64,000 bases of DNA from Conyzicola nivalis (lineage in GTDB: Bacteria > Actinomycetota > Actinomycetes > Actinomycetales > Microbacteriaceae), in assembly GCF_014639655.1 (NCBI RefSeq), contig NZ_BMGB01000001.1, forward strand, positions 620,001-684,000, written 5' to 3'. The position numbers were made by a program, and so were the translations under genes. Shown here piece by piece: positions 18,342 to 27,374 of this stretch. The notes beneath the pieces are model-generated. The model was not told the origin of the DNA, ran no database searches, and saw nothing but the letters and a program-made list of their open reading frames with translations. Numbering within the stretch: the stretch's first letter is position 1; each line of letters starts with the position of its first letter.

Positions 18342-18425
18342 CGCCGGCGCGTGGCCGAACGGCATACGCCCACTAGTGACTTTCGGCAGACGCGCTGAAG
18401 GGCGATTTCGGGCGAGGCTTCTCCC

Positions 18426-21122
18426 GTGCCATTGACCCACCTGAGTTTCGCGAGCGCCGACCCGTTCTTCTACGACACCCCCTCGCGCGGTCCGGCGGCG
18501 CGACGCTCGAACACCTTCGTTCCCGACGCCCAGAGCGATTGGACCGGATGGCGCCACGACGCCGACGACGACCTGTCGGGATGGCGCCCTCGCGATTCGA
18601 GGCTGCCCGAGCAGGGGTGGAAGATCCACGTGTCGGCGACGCCGTCCGGCGCCGCCGACATCCTGCGGCTCGTGTCCGGCTACTGCAACGCCGCCGGTCT
18701 TCCCTTCACGCACGCGCCCACCGCCGTGGCCCTCCTCTCTCGCAACTCCAAAGACGCCGACCGCACCGCTTCCGGCCGATTCATCACCGTCTACCCGGCC
18801 GACGAAACGCAACTGCGCGACGCATTGCTCGCGCTCGACGCTCTGGTCGGCGGGCGGCCAGGACCGTACCTCCTCTCCGACCTGCGCTATAAAGCCGGTC
18901 CGCTCCACGTCGGTTACGGCGCCTTCGCCCCGCTCACCGTGCGCGGCGACGGCGAGGACCTGCCCGCGATCCGCACCCCCGAGGGCGACCTGGTCGAAGA
19001 CCGGCGCACCGCGGGTTTCACGCGCCCGCCCTGGGTCGAGCTGCCGGCATTCCTGCGCGAGCAGCCCGCCGCGCTGGGCGGCGCCGACGCGCTCGACGGT
19101 CTCGCCTTCGCGATCACCCGGGTTCTGCACCGATCGAACGCGGGCGGCGTCTACGAGGCGACGGATGCAGCGGGGGAGCGGGTCATCCTCAAGGAGGCCC
19201 GACCCCACGCCGGACTCACCCCCGACGGTCGCGACGCGGTGGCCAGGCTTCTGGACGAAGAGAGCCGCTTACGCGCCCTGGCGGATGACACGGTCGTCGG
19301 CGTGCGCGCATCCGTCGACCTGCACGGCCACCGATTCCTCGCACTCGACTTCGTCGACGGCGACGACCTTCACTCGGCGGTCGTGGCGCGCACCCCCGCC
19401 ACCCGCGCGAACGCGGCGGCGGCCGACTACCTCGAGTACCGCCAGTGGGCGCTCGAGGTGGCCGCGCAGACCCAGGCCGCCCTCGAGCGGGTGCATCGAC
19501 TCGGCTACGTGCACGGCGATCTGCACCCCGGGAACGTGCGGGTCACCGCTGGGGGCCGTGTGACGCTTCTCGACTTCGAGATGTGCCAGCCGGTCGCCGA
19601 TGCCGGCCCCGTGCTGATCGGGGCGCCGGGTTTCGTCGCCCCGGCCGACGCGGACCCCTCGACCCAGCGCGGTATCGGAGCGGACCGCTACGCGCTGGCT
19701 GGCCTGAAGCTGTTCCTGTTCGTGCCGCTCACTCCGCTGCTCGCGCTCGACCCGCTCAAGGTCGACGAGCTGCTGGACAGCGCGCGGGACAACTTCGCGC
19801 TCGACGACGACTGGGTCGACGAGATCCGCATCGACCTCGGGCTGCCGGGCCGGGACACGCTCGCGACGCGCAGCAAGCTCGTGTGCGACGCCGATGCCGC
19901 CGTGCGCGCCTGGCGCACCGACAGCGAAGACGCGATTCTCGCGCTGCAGGTGATGATCGGCCGCTCGCTCGACGCCAGCGCCGACTTCGCACGCGGCGAC
20001 CGGGCGTGGCCCGGCGACCCGCGGCAGTTCGGCGGCAACGGTTACGGGCTCGCGCACGGTGCCGCCGGGGTGATCCACGCGCTCGAGTCGACGAGCCTCG
20101 AGCTCGACCCGCAGGCGCTCGATTGGCTGGGCGCGGCGACCGACGCTCCGCAGTCGCGACCGGGACTGTACGACGGGCTCGCCGGCGCGGCATGGCTGCA
20201 GCGCCGGATCGGCGAAGACCATCTTGCCGACGACCTGCTCGAGCGGGTGCTGCGCGTCGACCTCGAGTCTCTCGGCGCCGACCTGTACGGCGGGCTGCCG
20301 GGCATCGGCCTCTACCTGCTCGGCGAGGTCGACCGGTTCGAAGAGGTCGAGTGGCAGCTGGCCCGCATCGCCGAACTGCTGCGCGAGCACTACGACCGCC
20401 GACCCGACCCCGACAGGAACGACCCGCGGCCGAGCGCGCGCACGGGTCGTGGCGGGCTGATGTGGGGCGCGACCGGTACGGCACTGTTCGCCCTGCGTCT
20501 GTACCAGCGCACGGGCGATGCCGCACACCTGCGGCTGGCGCAGGACGCCCTCGACCACGACCTCGCCCGCTGCACGCTCGCCGCGGACGGCTCGCTGCAG
20601 CTGGACGAGGGAGGCCGGCTGATTCCCTACCTGGCCACCGGCTCCGCCGGCATCGGGATGGTCGCGGCCGAGCTGCTGCCGCTCGTCGACAACCCGCGGC
20701 GGTATCTCGAGGCGATCGACGCCATCACCCTGGCCGCGTGTGCGCCCTTCGCTGTCGAACCCGGACTCTTCTACGGGCGTGCCGGCCTCATCCACTATCT
20801 CGTCGCCGTCTCGCGCGTCGGTCTCTCCAGCCCGGAAACCGACACGGCGCTGGCCGCCCACGTCGCAGCCCTCCAGCTGCACGCGGTGCGCCACAGCACA
20901 GGTATCGGATTTCCCGGCCGTGGTCTGCTGCGCCTGTCGTGCGACCTGGCCACGGGTGCCGCCGGGATCCTTGCGGCGCTCCAGGCCTACCGCCTGAGCG
21001 TCTACGACCCCTCGCGAGACGGCTGGCAGGACCTTCTTCCGTTGCTCGGCCCCCCAACGGACCGCTTCGCCGATGCCGAACCGACCTGGTACCGGGGATC
21101 GTCCGGCCAGACGCGCTGGTGA
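18426..21122 (+). CDS. LanKC-like class III lanthipeptide synthetase
   Basis: The 898-residue protein shows three modules. Residues 1-215 match the LanKC N-terminal phosphothreonine/serine lyase-type region (start LSFASADPFFYD). Residues 220-500 form a kinase-like domain with K256 (VILKEARP), HGDLHPGNV around D365, and DFE at D383 in place of DFG. Residues 520-898 are a LanC-like cyclase toroid with repeated glycine motifs (LYDGLAGAAW, LYGGLPGIG, LMWGATG, LFYGRAGL, RGLLRLSCDLATGAAG). The cyclase lacks the zinc Cys-Cys-His-Gly ligands of LanC and class IV LanL, so class III fits best. Such enzymes dehydrate Ser/Thr and form lanthionine or labionin rings in a peptide. No precursor gene was found on either side. 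The start is GTG 18426. Confidence 0.85.
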   Translation: MPLTHLSFASADPFFYDTPSRGPAARRSNTFVPDAQSDWTGWRHDADDDLSGWRPRDSRLPEQGWKIHVSATPSGAADILRLVSGYCNAAGLPFTHAPTAVALLSRNSKDADRTASGRFITVYPADETQLRDALLALDALVGGRPGPYLLSDLRYKAGPLHVGYGAFAPLTVRGDGEDLPAIRTPEGDLVEDRRTAGFTRPPWVELPAFLREQPAALGGADALDGLAFAITRVLHRSNAGGVYEATDAAGERVILKEARPHAGLTPDGRDAVARLLDEESRLRALADDTVVGVRASVDLHGHRFLALDFVDGDDLHSAVVARTPATRANAAAADYLEYRQWALEVAAQTQAALERVHRLGYVHGDLHPGNVRVTAGGRVTLLDFEMCQPVADAGPVLIGAPGFVAPADADPSTQRGIGADRYALAGLKLFLFVPLTPLLALDPLKVDELLDSARDNFALDDDWVDEIRIDLGLPGRDTLATRSKLVCDADAAVRAWRTDSEDAILALQVMIGRSLDASADFARGDRAWPGDPRQFGGNGYGLAHGAAGVIHALESTSLELDPQALDWLGAATDAPQSRPGLYDGLAGAAWLQRRIGEDHLADDLLERVLRVDLESLGADLYGGLPGIGLYLLGEVDRFEEVEWQLARIAELLREHYDRRPDPDRNDPRPSARTGRGGLMWGATGTALFALRLYQRTGDAAHLRLAQDALDHDLARCTLAADGSLQLDEGGRLIPYLATGSAGIGMVAAELLPLVDNPRRYLEAIDAITLAACAPFAVEPGLFYGRAGLIHYLVAVSRVGLSSPETDTALAAHVAALQLHAVRHSTGIGFPGRGLLRLSCDLATGAAGILAALQAYRLSVYDPSRDGWQDLLPLLGPPTDRFADAEPTWYRGSSGQTRW

Positions 21123-21135
21123 TCCGACAACGACG

Positions 21136-21179
21136 GAACGGGCCGGCAGGATTCCGAGGGGAACCCTGCCGGCCCGTTC
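21136..21179. terminator. Bidirectional intrinsic terminator
   Basis: A 15-bp perfect inverted repeat (arms 21136-21150 and 21165-21179, GAACGGGCCGGCAGG and its complement) encloses a 14-base loop between the convergent LanKC-like gene and the 70-residue gene. A short T-rich tail (TGTTGTGT) follows on the plus strand. Confidence 0.8.
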
Positions 21180-21191
21180 TGTTGTGTCAGT

Positions 21192-21404
21192 TCAGGAAGC
21201 AACCTTGCTGTCGCGCTTGATGCGTTTTTTCGCGGCGCGCTCGGTGAGGATCGACAGGTAGTCGCGCACCGGACGGCCCGCGATGGCGTCGAACTCTTCG
21301 CGCGCTACGCGCTCGAGCTCTGCCCTCGGGGTGTCGGGGAGCTTTTCCTGCAGCCGGTCTACGACCTGTCGGATGGTGTCTTCGTCGTCTACGTCTGTGG
21401 TCAC
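21192..21404 (-). CDS. Small helical protein, three-helix-bundle type
   Basis: The 70-residue protein is predicted all-helical: IRQVVDRLQEKLP, RAELERVAREEFDAIAG and VRDYLSILTERAAKKRIKR. The same layout occurs in many actinobacterial proteins of unknown function annotated as three-helix bundle domains. It has no cysteine, signal peptide or membrane helix, and ends very basic. GTG 21404 is used. No ribosome-binding site is seen. A 14-base palindrome lies 15-28 bases upstream. Confidence 0.65.
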   Translation of the reverse strand: MTTDVDDEDTIRQVVDRLQEKLPDTPRAELERVAREEFDAIAGRPVRDYLSILTERAAKKRIKRDSKVAS

Positions 21405-21418
21405 AGTTGAGTGTGCAT

Positions 21419-21432
21419 GATGTGATCACATC
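21419..21432. promoter_or_regulatory. Perfect palindrome, candidate operator
   Basis: GATGTGATCACATC is a perfect 14-base palindrome just upstream of the small helical gene. It has no spacer, so it is not a standard CRP site. It may be an operator for an unidentified dimeric repressor. Confidence 0.45.
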
Positions 21433-21482
21433 TGGTCAAGAAACGTAGCGGGCTCACTTCCTGACGGTGGAATTTGCCGGGA

Positions 21483-21719
21483 TCAGGCGGCACCGAGGTG
21501 ACGGATGCCGCGGACGATGGTGCTCGCACCGCCGACGAAGCTCTGCGCCGCGTCATCCGCGGTTCTGAACGTTCCCAAACGGCGGTCGAGCCAGTCATAG
21601 AGCACGAACCCGTCGTCGGCGCGCCAGATCGTGCCGATCACGGTGAGGGAATCGTGCAGACGGATGTCCCAGCGCCCCGGTGCCGCGGCGATCAGTTCGA
21701 ACGTCTCGGTGGTGGTCAT
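21483..21719 (-). CDS. Small hypothetical protein
   Basis: A 78-residue protein that I do not recognise. It has alternating strands and turns (FELIAAAPGRWDIRLHD, TVIGTIWRADDGFVLYDWLDRRLGTFRT) and an alanine-rich helix, and no cysteine or membrane segment. It is probably a small soluble beta protein. A strong GAGGAGG ribosome-binding site lies before ATG 21719, which supports it being real. It follows the membrane-protein gene on the same strand. Confidence 0.7.
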   Translation of the reverse strand: MTTTETFELIAAAPGRWDIRLHDSLTVIGTIWRADDGFVLYDWLDRRLGTFRTADDAAQSFVGGASTIVRGIRHLGAA

Positions 21720-21811
21720 GGTGTCCTCCTCGGCGACCAAGGTGTGTGGCGACCACGGTAGACGGCCGAGGTGAACGCCACGGAAACGCCAGCGCAAGAC
21801 GTGAGCGCTCA

Positions 21812-22381
21812 TCAGCCGGCGCCCTGCACCACGCGGCTGATGACGACGCCGAACACTGTCGACCACGCGAGGATGGCGATCGCCTGCCAGAACAGCACGC
21901 GGGCCTTTCCGACGCCCCCGGCGGCGAGCATCGTGGAGGTGAACTGCGTGGGCAGGAGGAGCGGGCCGAGCAGGCTTACCCCCGGCACGCCGTAGCGGTC
22001 GAGAGCACGCTGGAACTTCGCCTTGCGCGCCGCCTTGCGGCCGGACAAGGCGTAGTCCTCGTCCATCGCTCGGATCGTCTCGTCGGTCGCAGAGCCGGAA
22101 CGGGTGCCGCCCGAGGCAAGCACCACCTCGTCGGCGGAGCGGCGGTTGACGACGGCCGACCGGGCGCCCGAGGTCAGGAGCACCAGCACGAGCACGCACA
22201 GGAAGTTGCCGATTGCTGCCGCCGCGACGGCGACCACGGGGTTGAGTCCGCCGAGGATGCCGATCGTCGTGGCGCCCTCGCCCTCGACGAACGGCACTGC
22301 GCCGGCGGCGGCGACGATGACAGGCTGGAGGAACTCGGGCACCTCGGCAACCAGGTCTTGGAAATACGCGACGATGTCCAT
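21812..22381 (-). CDS. Small multidrug export-like membrane protein (COG2426 type)
   Basis: The 189-residue protein has about four membrane helices. An early glutamate-bearing loop (AVPFVEGEGATTIG) and a late LLLPTQFTSTMLAAGG loop give the double-loop pattern of COG2426, a family distantly related to DedA/SNARE-associated proteins. The middle is a basic cytoplasmic segment (GRKAARKAKFQRALDRYG). Transport function is not established in this family. A GAAAGAG ribosome-binding site precedes ATG 22381. It is divergent from the sensor kinase gene at 22543. Confidence 0.7.
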   Translation of the reverse strand: MDIVAYFQDLVAEVPEFLQPVIVAAAGAVPFVEGEGATTIGILGGLNPVVAVAAAAIGNFLCVLVLVLLTSGARSAVVNRRSADEVVLASGGTRSGSATDETIRAMDEDYALSGRKAARKAKFQRALDRYGVPGVSLLGPLLLPTQFTSTMLAAGGVGKARVLFWQAIAILAWSTVFGVVISRVVQGAG

Positions 22382-22530
22382 GGAAGAACTCTTTCTCTTT
22401 CGGGGCGGGACCCGGTCGACCCCGCCGCACTGCCATCAGTCCACCGCCTCCGTCGCGGCGGCGGCAGTGTCGGGATGTCACCGGTTTACGGGCCTTTCTC
22501 CCGCGCCATCCGTGACAAATGTCAGGGACC

Positions 22531-22536
22531 TACAGT
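22531..22536 (+). promoter_or_regulatory. Candidate -10 element, leaderless kinase gene
   Basis: TACAGT ends six bases before GTG 22543, the preferred start of the second histidine kinase. Confidence 0.5.
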
Positions 22537-22542
22537 GGTGGT

Positions 22543-23790
22543 GTGATTACGCACACCCAGCTCTCCGAAGCGCGAGAGCCGCGCTCGCTCCCGGTGCGGG
22601 CGACGTCCCGCGGCGTTCGGGTCACCTGGTGGTACACAGCAGCGGCAATCGTGTCCTTTGAGCTGATCCTGGTGTTGACCTGGGCGGGAACGCTCCGGCA
22701 GGCCGGGCTGCAGGGCGTTGCGACGGTCGCCGTCCTGGTGGGCGGGCTCATCTGGTGCGGATCGACCCTGCCGCTCCTTCTCGCCTACCGGCATCGCACC
22801 GGCGAGCCCACTGCACTGCGGTGGCGCACGGTGCTGCTCCCGCTCCTGGTCGCGGTGGCGTACGGTGTGTTCGCCTTCTCCCTCTCGGGCCTCTGGCTGC
22901 TGCTCGTGGTTCCCGTCGCGCAGTCGGTGCAACTGCTTGACCGGCCGCAAGCGGAGCGGATGCGGGTGGTGCTGGCGATAACCGCGGTGCTGGCGTGCCT
23001 CTGGGTGATCGACGCCAAGATGATCGTCTCCGGCTCGCTCGACATCACGAACGGCTACTACCCGCTGGGCTATATCTCTGCCGCTCTACCGATAATGACG
23101 GTGGTGTCGCTGTGGTGGTGGGACGTTCTGATCTCACTCGACCGGGCGCGGGTATCGGAGGCGCGGCTCGCCGCCATCCAGGAGCGGCTGAGCGTCGCGA
23201 CCGACGTGCACGACCTGCAGGGCCACCACCTGCAGGTGATCGCCCTCCAGTTGGAACTGACGGAACGGCTGCTGCCCAGCGATCCGGCCGCCGCTCTCGA
23301 ACAGCTGCGGGCCGCCCGCATCAGCGTGGACGAAGCCCGGCAGGGGACACGCGACCTCGCGACCCGGTTCCGGTCCGTCCCGCTCCGCGACGAGCTGGCC
23401 AACGCCCGCGACCTGCTGCGTGCCGCCGGAATCGCCGCCGAAACCGTCGTCGGTCAGGACGCGGACAACGCCCCGGCATCCCTGTTCGGCCCGGTCATCC
23501 GCGAGACAACGACGAACGTCCTCCGCCACGGCGGCGGCCGGCATGCGACACTTCGGCTCGCCAGAGCGGGGGACCTGTGGCGGTACGAGATATCAAACGA
23601 TACGGATGCTGCGGCCGCGAGTATCCCGACCCCGGGCTCACCACGGGTCGGCGCGAGGTCGGAGGGGACCGGGCTCGACGGCCTGGCCCGCCGTGCCACC
23701 GAAGCCGGGGGAGCCCTCGAGATCGTGCGAGGCGAGAGCGACTTCACCGTGATCGTCACGGTGCCCGCGACCGAGGAGCCCGAGCTGTGA
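22543..23790 (+). CDS. DesK-like sensor histidine kinase
   Basis: The 415-residue protein has five or so N-terminal membrane helices (about 30-190), a dimerisation region with H223 in ATDVHDLQGHHLQ, and a C-terminal ATPase domain ending in GTGLDGLARRATEAGG. The LQGHHLQVIALQLEL segment resembles DesK-type membrane sensors. GTG 22543 (VITHTQLSEA) is chosen because a -10 hexamer sits six bases upstream. The longer frame from 22519 would begin before the likely transcription start. It is coupled to the response regulator by a GTGA overlap. Confidence 0.9.
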   Translation: MITHTQLSEAREPRSLPVRATSRGVRVTWWYTAAAIVSFELILVLTWAGTLRQAGLQGVATVAVLVGGLIWCGSTLPLLLAYRHRTGEPTALRWRTVLLPLLVAVAYGVFAFSLSGLWLLLVVPVAQSVQLLDRPQAERMRVVLAITAVLACLWVIDAKMIVSGSLDITNGYYPLGYISAALPIMTVVSLWWWDVLISLDRARVSEARLAAIQERLSVATDVHDLQGHHLQVIALQLELTERLLPSDPAAALEQLRAARISVDEARQGTRDLATRFRSVPLRDELANARDLLRAAGIAAETVVGQDADNAPASLFGPVIRETTTNVLRHGGGRHATLRLARAGDLWRYEISNDTDAAAASIPTPGSPRVGARSEGTGLDGLARRATEAGGALEIVRGESDFTVIVTVPATEEPEL

Positions 23791-24413
23791 CCGACGCAGC
23801 TCCGGGCGCGAAGATCCGGGTTCTCATCGCCGACGACGAGGTCATGATCCGCTCGGCTCTCGCCGCACTGCTGCGGCTGGAGGGCGACATCGACGTGATC
23901 GCGGAATGTTCCGACGGAGAACACGCGGTCGCCGAGGCCGAACGGCTGAAGCCCGACATCTGCCTGCTCGATCTCGAGATGCCGGGCCTCGACGGGGTCG
24001 ACGTCGCGGAGCGGCTGAGGCGCACCGTCTCTGCGCGGTGCGTGATCGTGACCAGGCACGCCCGTCCGGGCGTGCTGCGCCGCGCTCTCACCGCGGGCGT
24101 GGCGGGATTCCTGCCGAAATCCCGCGACGCCGGCGAGGTGGCCGCGGTCATCCGTCAGGTGGCCGCGGGCGCCCGCTACATCGACCCGGAGATCGCCGCC
24201 GACGCCCTGAGCGACGAGCGCTGCCCGCTGACCAACCGGGAACTCGACGTTCTCCGGCTGGGCAGCAACGGCGAGACGACCGCGCAGATCGCCCGTGCGC
24301 TCTCACTGGCCCCCGGCACCGTGCGCAACCACATTTCGACCGTGCTCAGCAAGCTGTCCGTCGACACGCGACAGCAGGCCGTGCTCGTCGCCCGCGAGCG
24401 CGGGTGGATCTAG
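23787..24413 (+). CDS. DesR-like LuxR-family response regulator
   Basis: The 208-residue protein has a receiver domain with D62 (CLLDLEMPG) as phosphoacceptor and a C-terminal LuxR helix-turn-helix (LTNRELDVLRLGSNGETTAQIARALSLAPGTVRNH). GTG 23787 overlaps the kinase stop TGA. The target is unknown. The divergent small membrane-protein gene at 21812-22381 is one positional candidate. It converges with pgi, leaving a 6-base gap. Confidence 0.92.
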   Translation: MTDAAPGAKIRVLIADDEVMIRSALAALLRLEGDIDVIAECSDGEHAVAEAERLKPDICLLDLEMPGLDGVDVAERLRRTVSARCVIVTRHARPGVLRRALTAGVAGFLPKSRDAGEVAAVIRQVAAGARYIDPEIAADALSDERCPLTNRELDVLRLGSNGETTAQIARALSLAPGTVRNHISTVLSKLSVDTRQQAVLVARERGWI

Positions 24414-24419
24414 CCCCTG

Positions 24420-26147
24420 CTAGACCCGCAGCTCCAGGTACTTCGCGATGAGCGCCTTGCTCGACGAGTCCTGGGTCGCGAGAGCGGCCGCGTCTCCGGC
24501 GACGGCGGGGGTGATCTGCAGGGCGAGCTGCTTGCCGAGCTCCACGCCCCACTGGTCGAACGAGTCGATGCCCCAGATCGTGCCCTCGGTGAACACGATG
24601 TGCTCGTACAGGGCGATCAGCTGACCCACGACGCTCGGCGTGAGGGCCGGTGCGAGGATCGACGTGGTCGGGCGGTTGCCGGCGAACTCCCGTGCCGGTA
24701 CGACCTGTTCCTTGGTGCCCTCGGCGCGCACCTCGTCGGCGGTCTTGCCGAAGGCGAGGGCCTTCGTCTGCGCGAAGAAGTTGGCCATGAACAGGGTGTG
24801 CACGTCCTGGCCGGGCTCGACACCCGCGCCGTCGCCGGTCGCGTCCTTCAGCGGGTGCGCGGGGTTGGCGACCGCGATGAAGTCGGCCGGGATCAGCCGT
24901 GTGCCCTGGTGGATGAGCTGGTAGAACGCGTGCTGTCCGTTCGTGCCCGGCTCGCCCCAGAAGATCTCGCCGGTCTCGGTCGTGACGGGCGAGCCGTCCC
25001 AGCGAACGCTCTTGCCGTTCGACTCCATGGTGAGCTGCTGAAGGTAGGCGGGGAAACGGTGCAGGTACTGGGCGTAGGGGAGTACCGCGTGGCTCTGGGC
25101 GCCGAGGAAGTTGGTGTACCAGACGTTCAGCAGCCCCATCAGCACGGGAACGTTCTGCTCGATCGGCGCGGTGCGCGTGTGCTCGTCGACGGCGTGGAAG
25201 CCGGCGAGGAACTCGCGCCAGTTGTCGGGCCCGATCGCGATGATGACCGAGGTGCCGATGGCGGAGTCGACGGAGTACCGGCCGCCCACCCAGTCCCAGA
25301 AGCCGAAGGCGTTCTCCGGGTCGATGCCGAACGCCGCGACCTTGTCGAGGGCGGTCGACACGGCGACGAAGTGCTTCGCGACAGCGCCGGTGCGCGCCTC
25401 GTCCGTGTCATCCAGAGCACCGGCCTTGCCGAGTTCTGCCCACAGCCACTCGCGTGCGAGACGCGCGTTGGTCAGGGTCTCAAGGGTGCCGAAGGTCTTG
25501 GATGCCACGATGAAGAGCGTCGTCTCGGGGTCGAGCCCTGCGGTCTTCTCGTAGACGTCGTTGGGGTCGATGTTCGAGACGAAACGGGCCTCGATGCCCG
25601 CTTGGACGTAGGGCTTGAGCGCCTCGTAGACCATGACCGGTCCGAGGTCGGATCCGCCGATACCGATGTTGACGACGGTCTCGATGCGCTTGCCGGTGAC
25701 GCCGGTCCACTCGCCCGAGCGCACCTTGTCGGCGAAGGCGTAGACCTTGTCGAGCGTCGCGTGCACGTCGGCGTCGACGTCTTGCCCGTCGACGATGAAG
25801 CCCTTAGGCGGAACGAGGCCTTCGCCGTCCTTGGGGCGGCGCAAGGCCGTGTGCAGTACGGCGCGGTCCTCCGTGGCGTTGATGTGCTCGCCGGCGATCA
25901 TGGCCTGGTAGCGGCCGGTGACGTCGACGTCCTTCGCGAGCTGCACGAGGTTCGCGACGATCTCGTCGGTGATGAGGCCCTTCGACAGGTCGACCGTGAG
26001 TTCCGCGGCCTGGAAGGTGTAGCGCTCGGCCCGGCCGTCGTCGGCGTCGAACCAGCCGCGCAGATCGGGGGAGAAGCCGTCGGCGATGCGGGCGAGGTTG
26101 CGCCAGGCGTCGGTGGACGTGGGATCGACAGGGGCGGTTTCGGTCAA
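24420..26147 (-). CDS. pgi: Glucose-6-phosphate isomerase
   Basis: The 575-residue enzyme interconverts glucose 6-phosphate and fructose 6-phosphate. Family signatures include [39 protein letters not shown] and [12 protein letters not shown], which bears the catalytic lysine. The start is set at TTG 26147 because AGGAG lies 8 bases upstream (AGGAGAACACC then TTG). The frame is open to 26219 but adds a non-homologous N terminus. It stands alone. Confidence 0.96.
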   Translation of the reverse strand: MTETAPVDPTSTDAWRNLARIADGFSPDLRGWFDADDGRAERYTFQAAELTVDLSKGLITDEIVANLVQLAKDVDVTGRYQAMIAGEHINATEDRAVLHTALRRPKDGEGLVPPKGFIVDGQDVDADVHATLDKVYAFADKVRSGEWTGVTGKRIETVVNIGIGGSDLGPVMVYEALKPYVQAGIEARFVSNIDPNDVYEKTAGLDPETTLFIVASKTFGTLETLTNARLAREWLWAELGKAGALDDTDEARTGAVAKHFVAVSTALDKVAAFGIDPENAFGFWDWVGGRYSVDSAIGTSVIIAIGPDNWREFLAGFHAVDEHTRTAPIEQNVPVLMGLLNVWYTNFLGAQSHAVLPYAQYLHRFPAYLQQLTMESNGKSVRWDGSPVTTETGEIFWGEPGTNGQHAFYQLIHQGTRLIPADFIAVANPAHPLKDATGDGAGVEPGQDVHTLFMANFFAQTKALAFGKTADEVRAEGTKEQVVPAREFAGNRPTTSILAPALTPSVVGQLIALYEHIVFTEGTIWGIDSFDQWGVELGKQLALQITPAVAGDAAALATQDSSSKALIAKYLELRV

Positions 26148-26292
26148 GGTGTTCTCCTGAGTGCAGGGACGGAGCTCGGCCCGCGACTCCCGCGGCAGTG
26201 CGAGGCGGACCATCATCAACCCTATTCCCGCGACGCGAGCAGGGCGACCGACCGTCGGCGGGAGACGTCGTCTGCTATGCCCCGTTAGTTGG

Positions 26293-26772
26293 CTATGCCG
26301 ACGCGAGCGGGGCTATGCGGCCGATGATCGCGGTGAGGCGGGCGTGGAGTTCGGCGAGTTCCTCCACGTCGACGCCCAAAGCCGCCACGACCTGTGGTGG
26401 AACGCGCGTGGCCTCCGTCCGCAGCGCGCGGCCCGCCTCGGTGAGCCGCACCTCGAGCTGCCGCTCGTCGGCGGTCGAACGCTGGCGGGTGAGAAACCCG
26501 CCGGCCTCGAGACGCTTGACGATCGGGGACAGGGTCGCCGGCTCGAGCCGCAACACGTCGGCCAGCTCGGTGAGGGAGCGCGGCTCGGTTTCCCACAGGG
26601 CGAGCATCACGAGGTACTGCGGATGGGTGAGTCCGAGGGGCTCGAGGATCGGGCGGTACGCGCCGATCACCGAGCGGGATGCAACGGCCAGCGCGAAACA
26701 GAGCTGCTGGTCGAGCGCGAGCACGTCGGGCCCGACATCGTCGGTGGGCGGTTGCTCTGTACTGGCCGTCAT
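26293..26772 (-). CDS. MarR-family transcriptional regulator
   Basis: The 159-residue winged-helix protein has [21 protein letters not shown] at the N terminus, [52 protein letters not shown] across the recognition helix and wing, and a C-terminal dimerisation helix. Cysteine 46 or so in LCFA fits OhrR-like sensors, but no redox role can be claimed. ATG 26772 has TATACT eight bases upstream within the palindrome at 26779-26790, so the gene is probably autoregulated. It also faces the zinc-ribbon gene. Confidence 0.88.
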   Translation of the reverse strand: MTASTEQPPTDDVGPDVLALDQQLCFALAVASRSVIGAYRPILEPLGLTHPQYLVMLALWETEPRSLTELADVLRLEPATLSPIVKRLEAGGFLTRQRSTADERQLEVRLTEAGRALRTEATRVPPQVVAALGVDVEELAELHARLTAIIGRIAPLASA

Positions 26773-26778
26773 AAATAG

Positions 26779-26790
26779 TTAGTATACTAA
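26779..26790. promoter_or_regulatory. Shared MarR operator and symmetric divergent -10 element
   Basis: TTAGTATACTAA is a perfect 12-base palindrome in the 23-base gap between two divergent genes. It contains TATACT on both strands. The plus-strand copy (26783-26788) is 7 bases before ATG 26796, and the minus-strand copy (26786-26781) is 8 bases before ATG 26772. One repressor dimer here would block both leaderless promoters. Confidence 0.7.
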
Positions 26791-26795
26791 GTGTT

Positions 26796-27056
26796 ATGAC
26801 GCGAAAGAAAAACGGGGGAGACGAGCGGGTTCGGCGGCAGACCGCCATGAACCCGTTTATCGGCAAACCCGGATTCTTCAACCGGCTCAACCGCATCGTC
26901 TTCACGTTCGCCGGGCCGGCGCAGATCGGCATCGGCAAGCCCGAAGCGCCGTACCGTGCGCCGTCGGATCCCGTGTGCCCGATGTGCGGAATGCCGATGG
27001 CGCTGCACACGATCGACCGCAGCGGTCCGCGCACCCAGGTCGACTGCCCGCGCTGA
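26796..27056 (+). CDS. Small zinc-ribbon protein
   Basis: The 86-residue protein is basic at the N terminus (TRKKNGGDERVRRQ) and ends with CPMCGMPMALHTIDRSGPRTQVDCPR, where C68, C71, H76 and the final cysteine could bind zinc. The fold suggests a nucleic-acid or protein adaptor, and no function is established. It is divergent from the MarR gene across a shared operator, so it is likely part of that regulon. The ATG has no ribosome-binding site and appears leaderless. Confidence 0.75.
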   Translation: MTRKKNGGDERVRRQTAMNPFIGKPGFFNRLNRIVFTFAGPAQIGIGKPEAPYRAPSDPVCPMCGMPMALHTIDRSGPRTQVDCPR

Positions 27057-27100
27057 GCGGGCGGGGCGCGTCGCCGCGCCCTGGGGGAGTCGTGCCGCGA

Positions 27101-27192
27101 GAGGCGCATCCGCGACCGGTTTTGGTCGCTAGTCGTTCGATTTTGTGGCCGGACACCGCGGATAGCGTCCAAAAGATACGCGGATGCGCCTC
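27101..27192. repeat. Inverted repeat with 14-base arms
   Basis: Arms GAGGCGCATCCGCG (27101-27114) and CGCGGATGCGCCTC (27179-27192) are perfect complements separated by 64 bases. The flanks extend the similarity with one mismatch. Confidence 0.7.
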
Positions 27193-27291
27193 GCGCCCGG
27201 CCGCCAGCGCCAAGGCGCGCACCGGGGGCCGATCGCCCGGCGATTTGCGGGAGCGGCGCATCCGGAGCGCGCGTGTGTTCACGCTGACGCA

Positions 27292-27374
27292 TGCCAAATG
27301 CAGGAGATTTCCGCGTCGAGGCCGCCCGATCCGCGCCATTGTGTGACTCGAGGCGAAATTTCCTGCATTTGGCA
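27292..27374. repeat. Imperfect inverted repeat, 22-23 base arms
   Basis: The left arm (27292-27314) starts TGCCAAATGCAGGA and the right arm (27353-27374) ends with its exact complement. After these 14 bases one mismatch and then ATTTC also pair, and one extra base breaks the outer GC. The loop is 38 bases. It could be a dispersed intergenic repeat or a structured RNA. Confidence 0.7.

Noticed and set aside
21073-21261. A 62-residue plus-strand frame considered as a lanthipeptide precursor
   Set aside because: It overlaps the end of the synthetase gene and the terminator hairpin, has no cysteine and no leader-like helix.
21419-21432. CRP-type site reading of TGTGATCACA
   Set aside because: CRP sites need a six-base spacer between TGTGA and TCACA. 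Here there is none.
21192-21719. The 70- and 78-residue proteins considered as LanKC substrates
   Set aside because: Neither has a cysteine, and both lie beyond a bidirectional terminator on the opposite strand.
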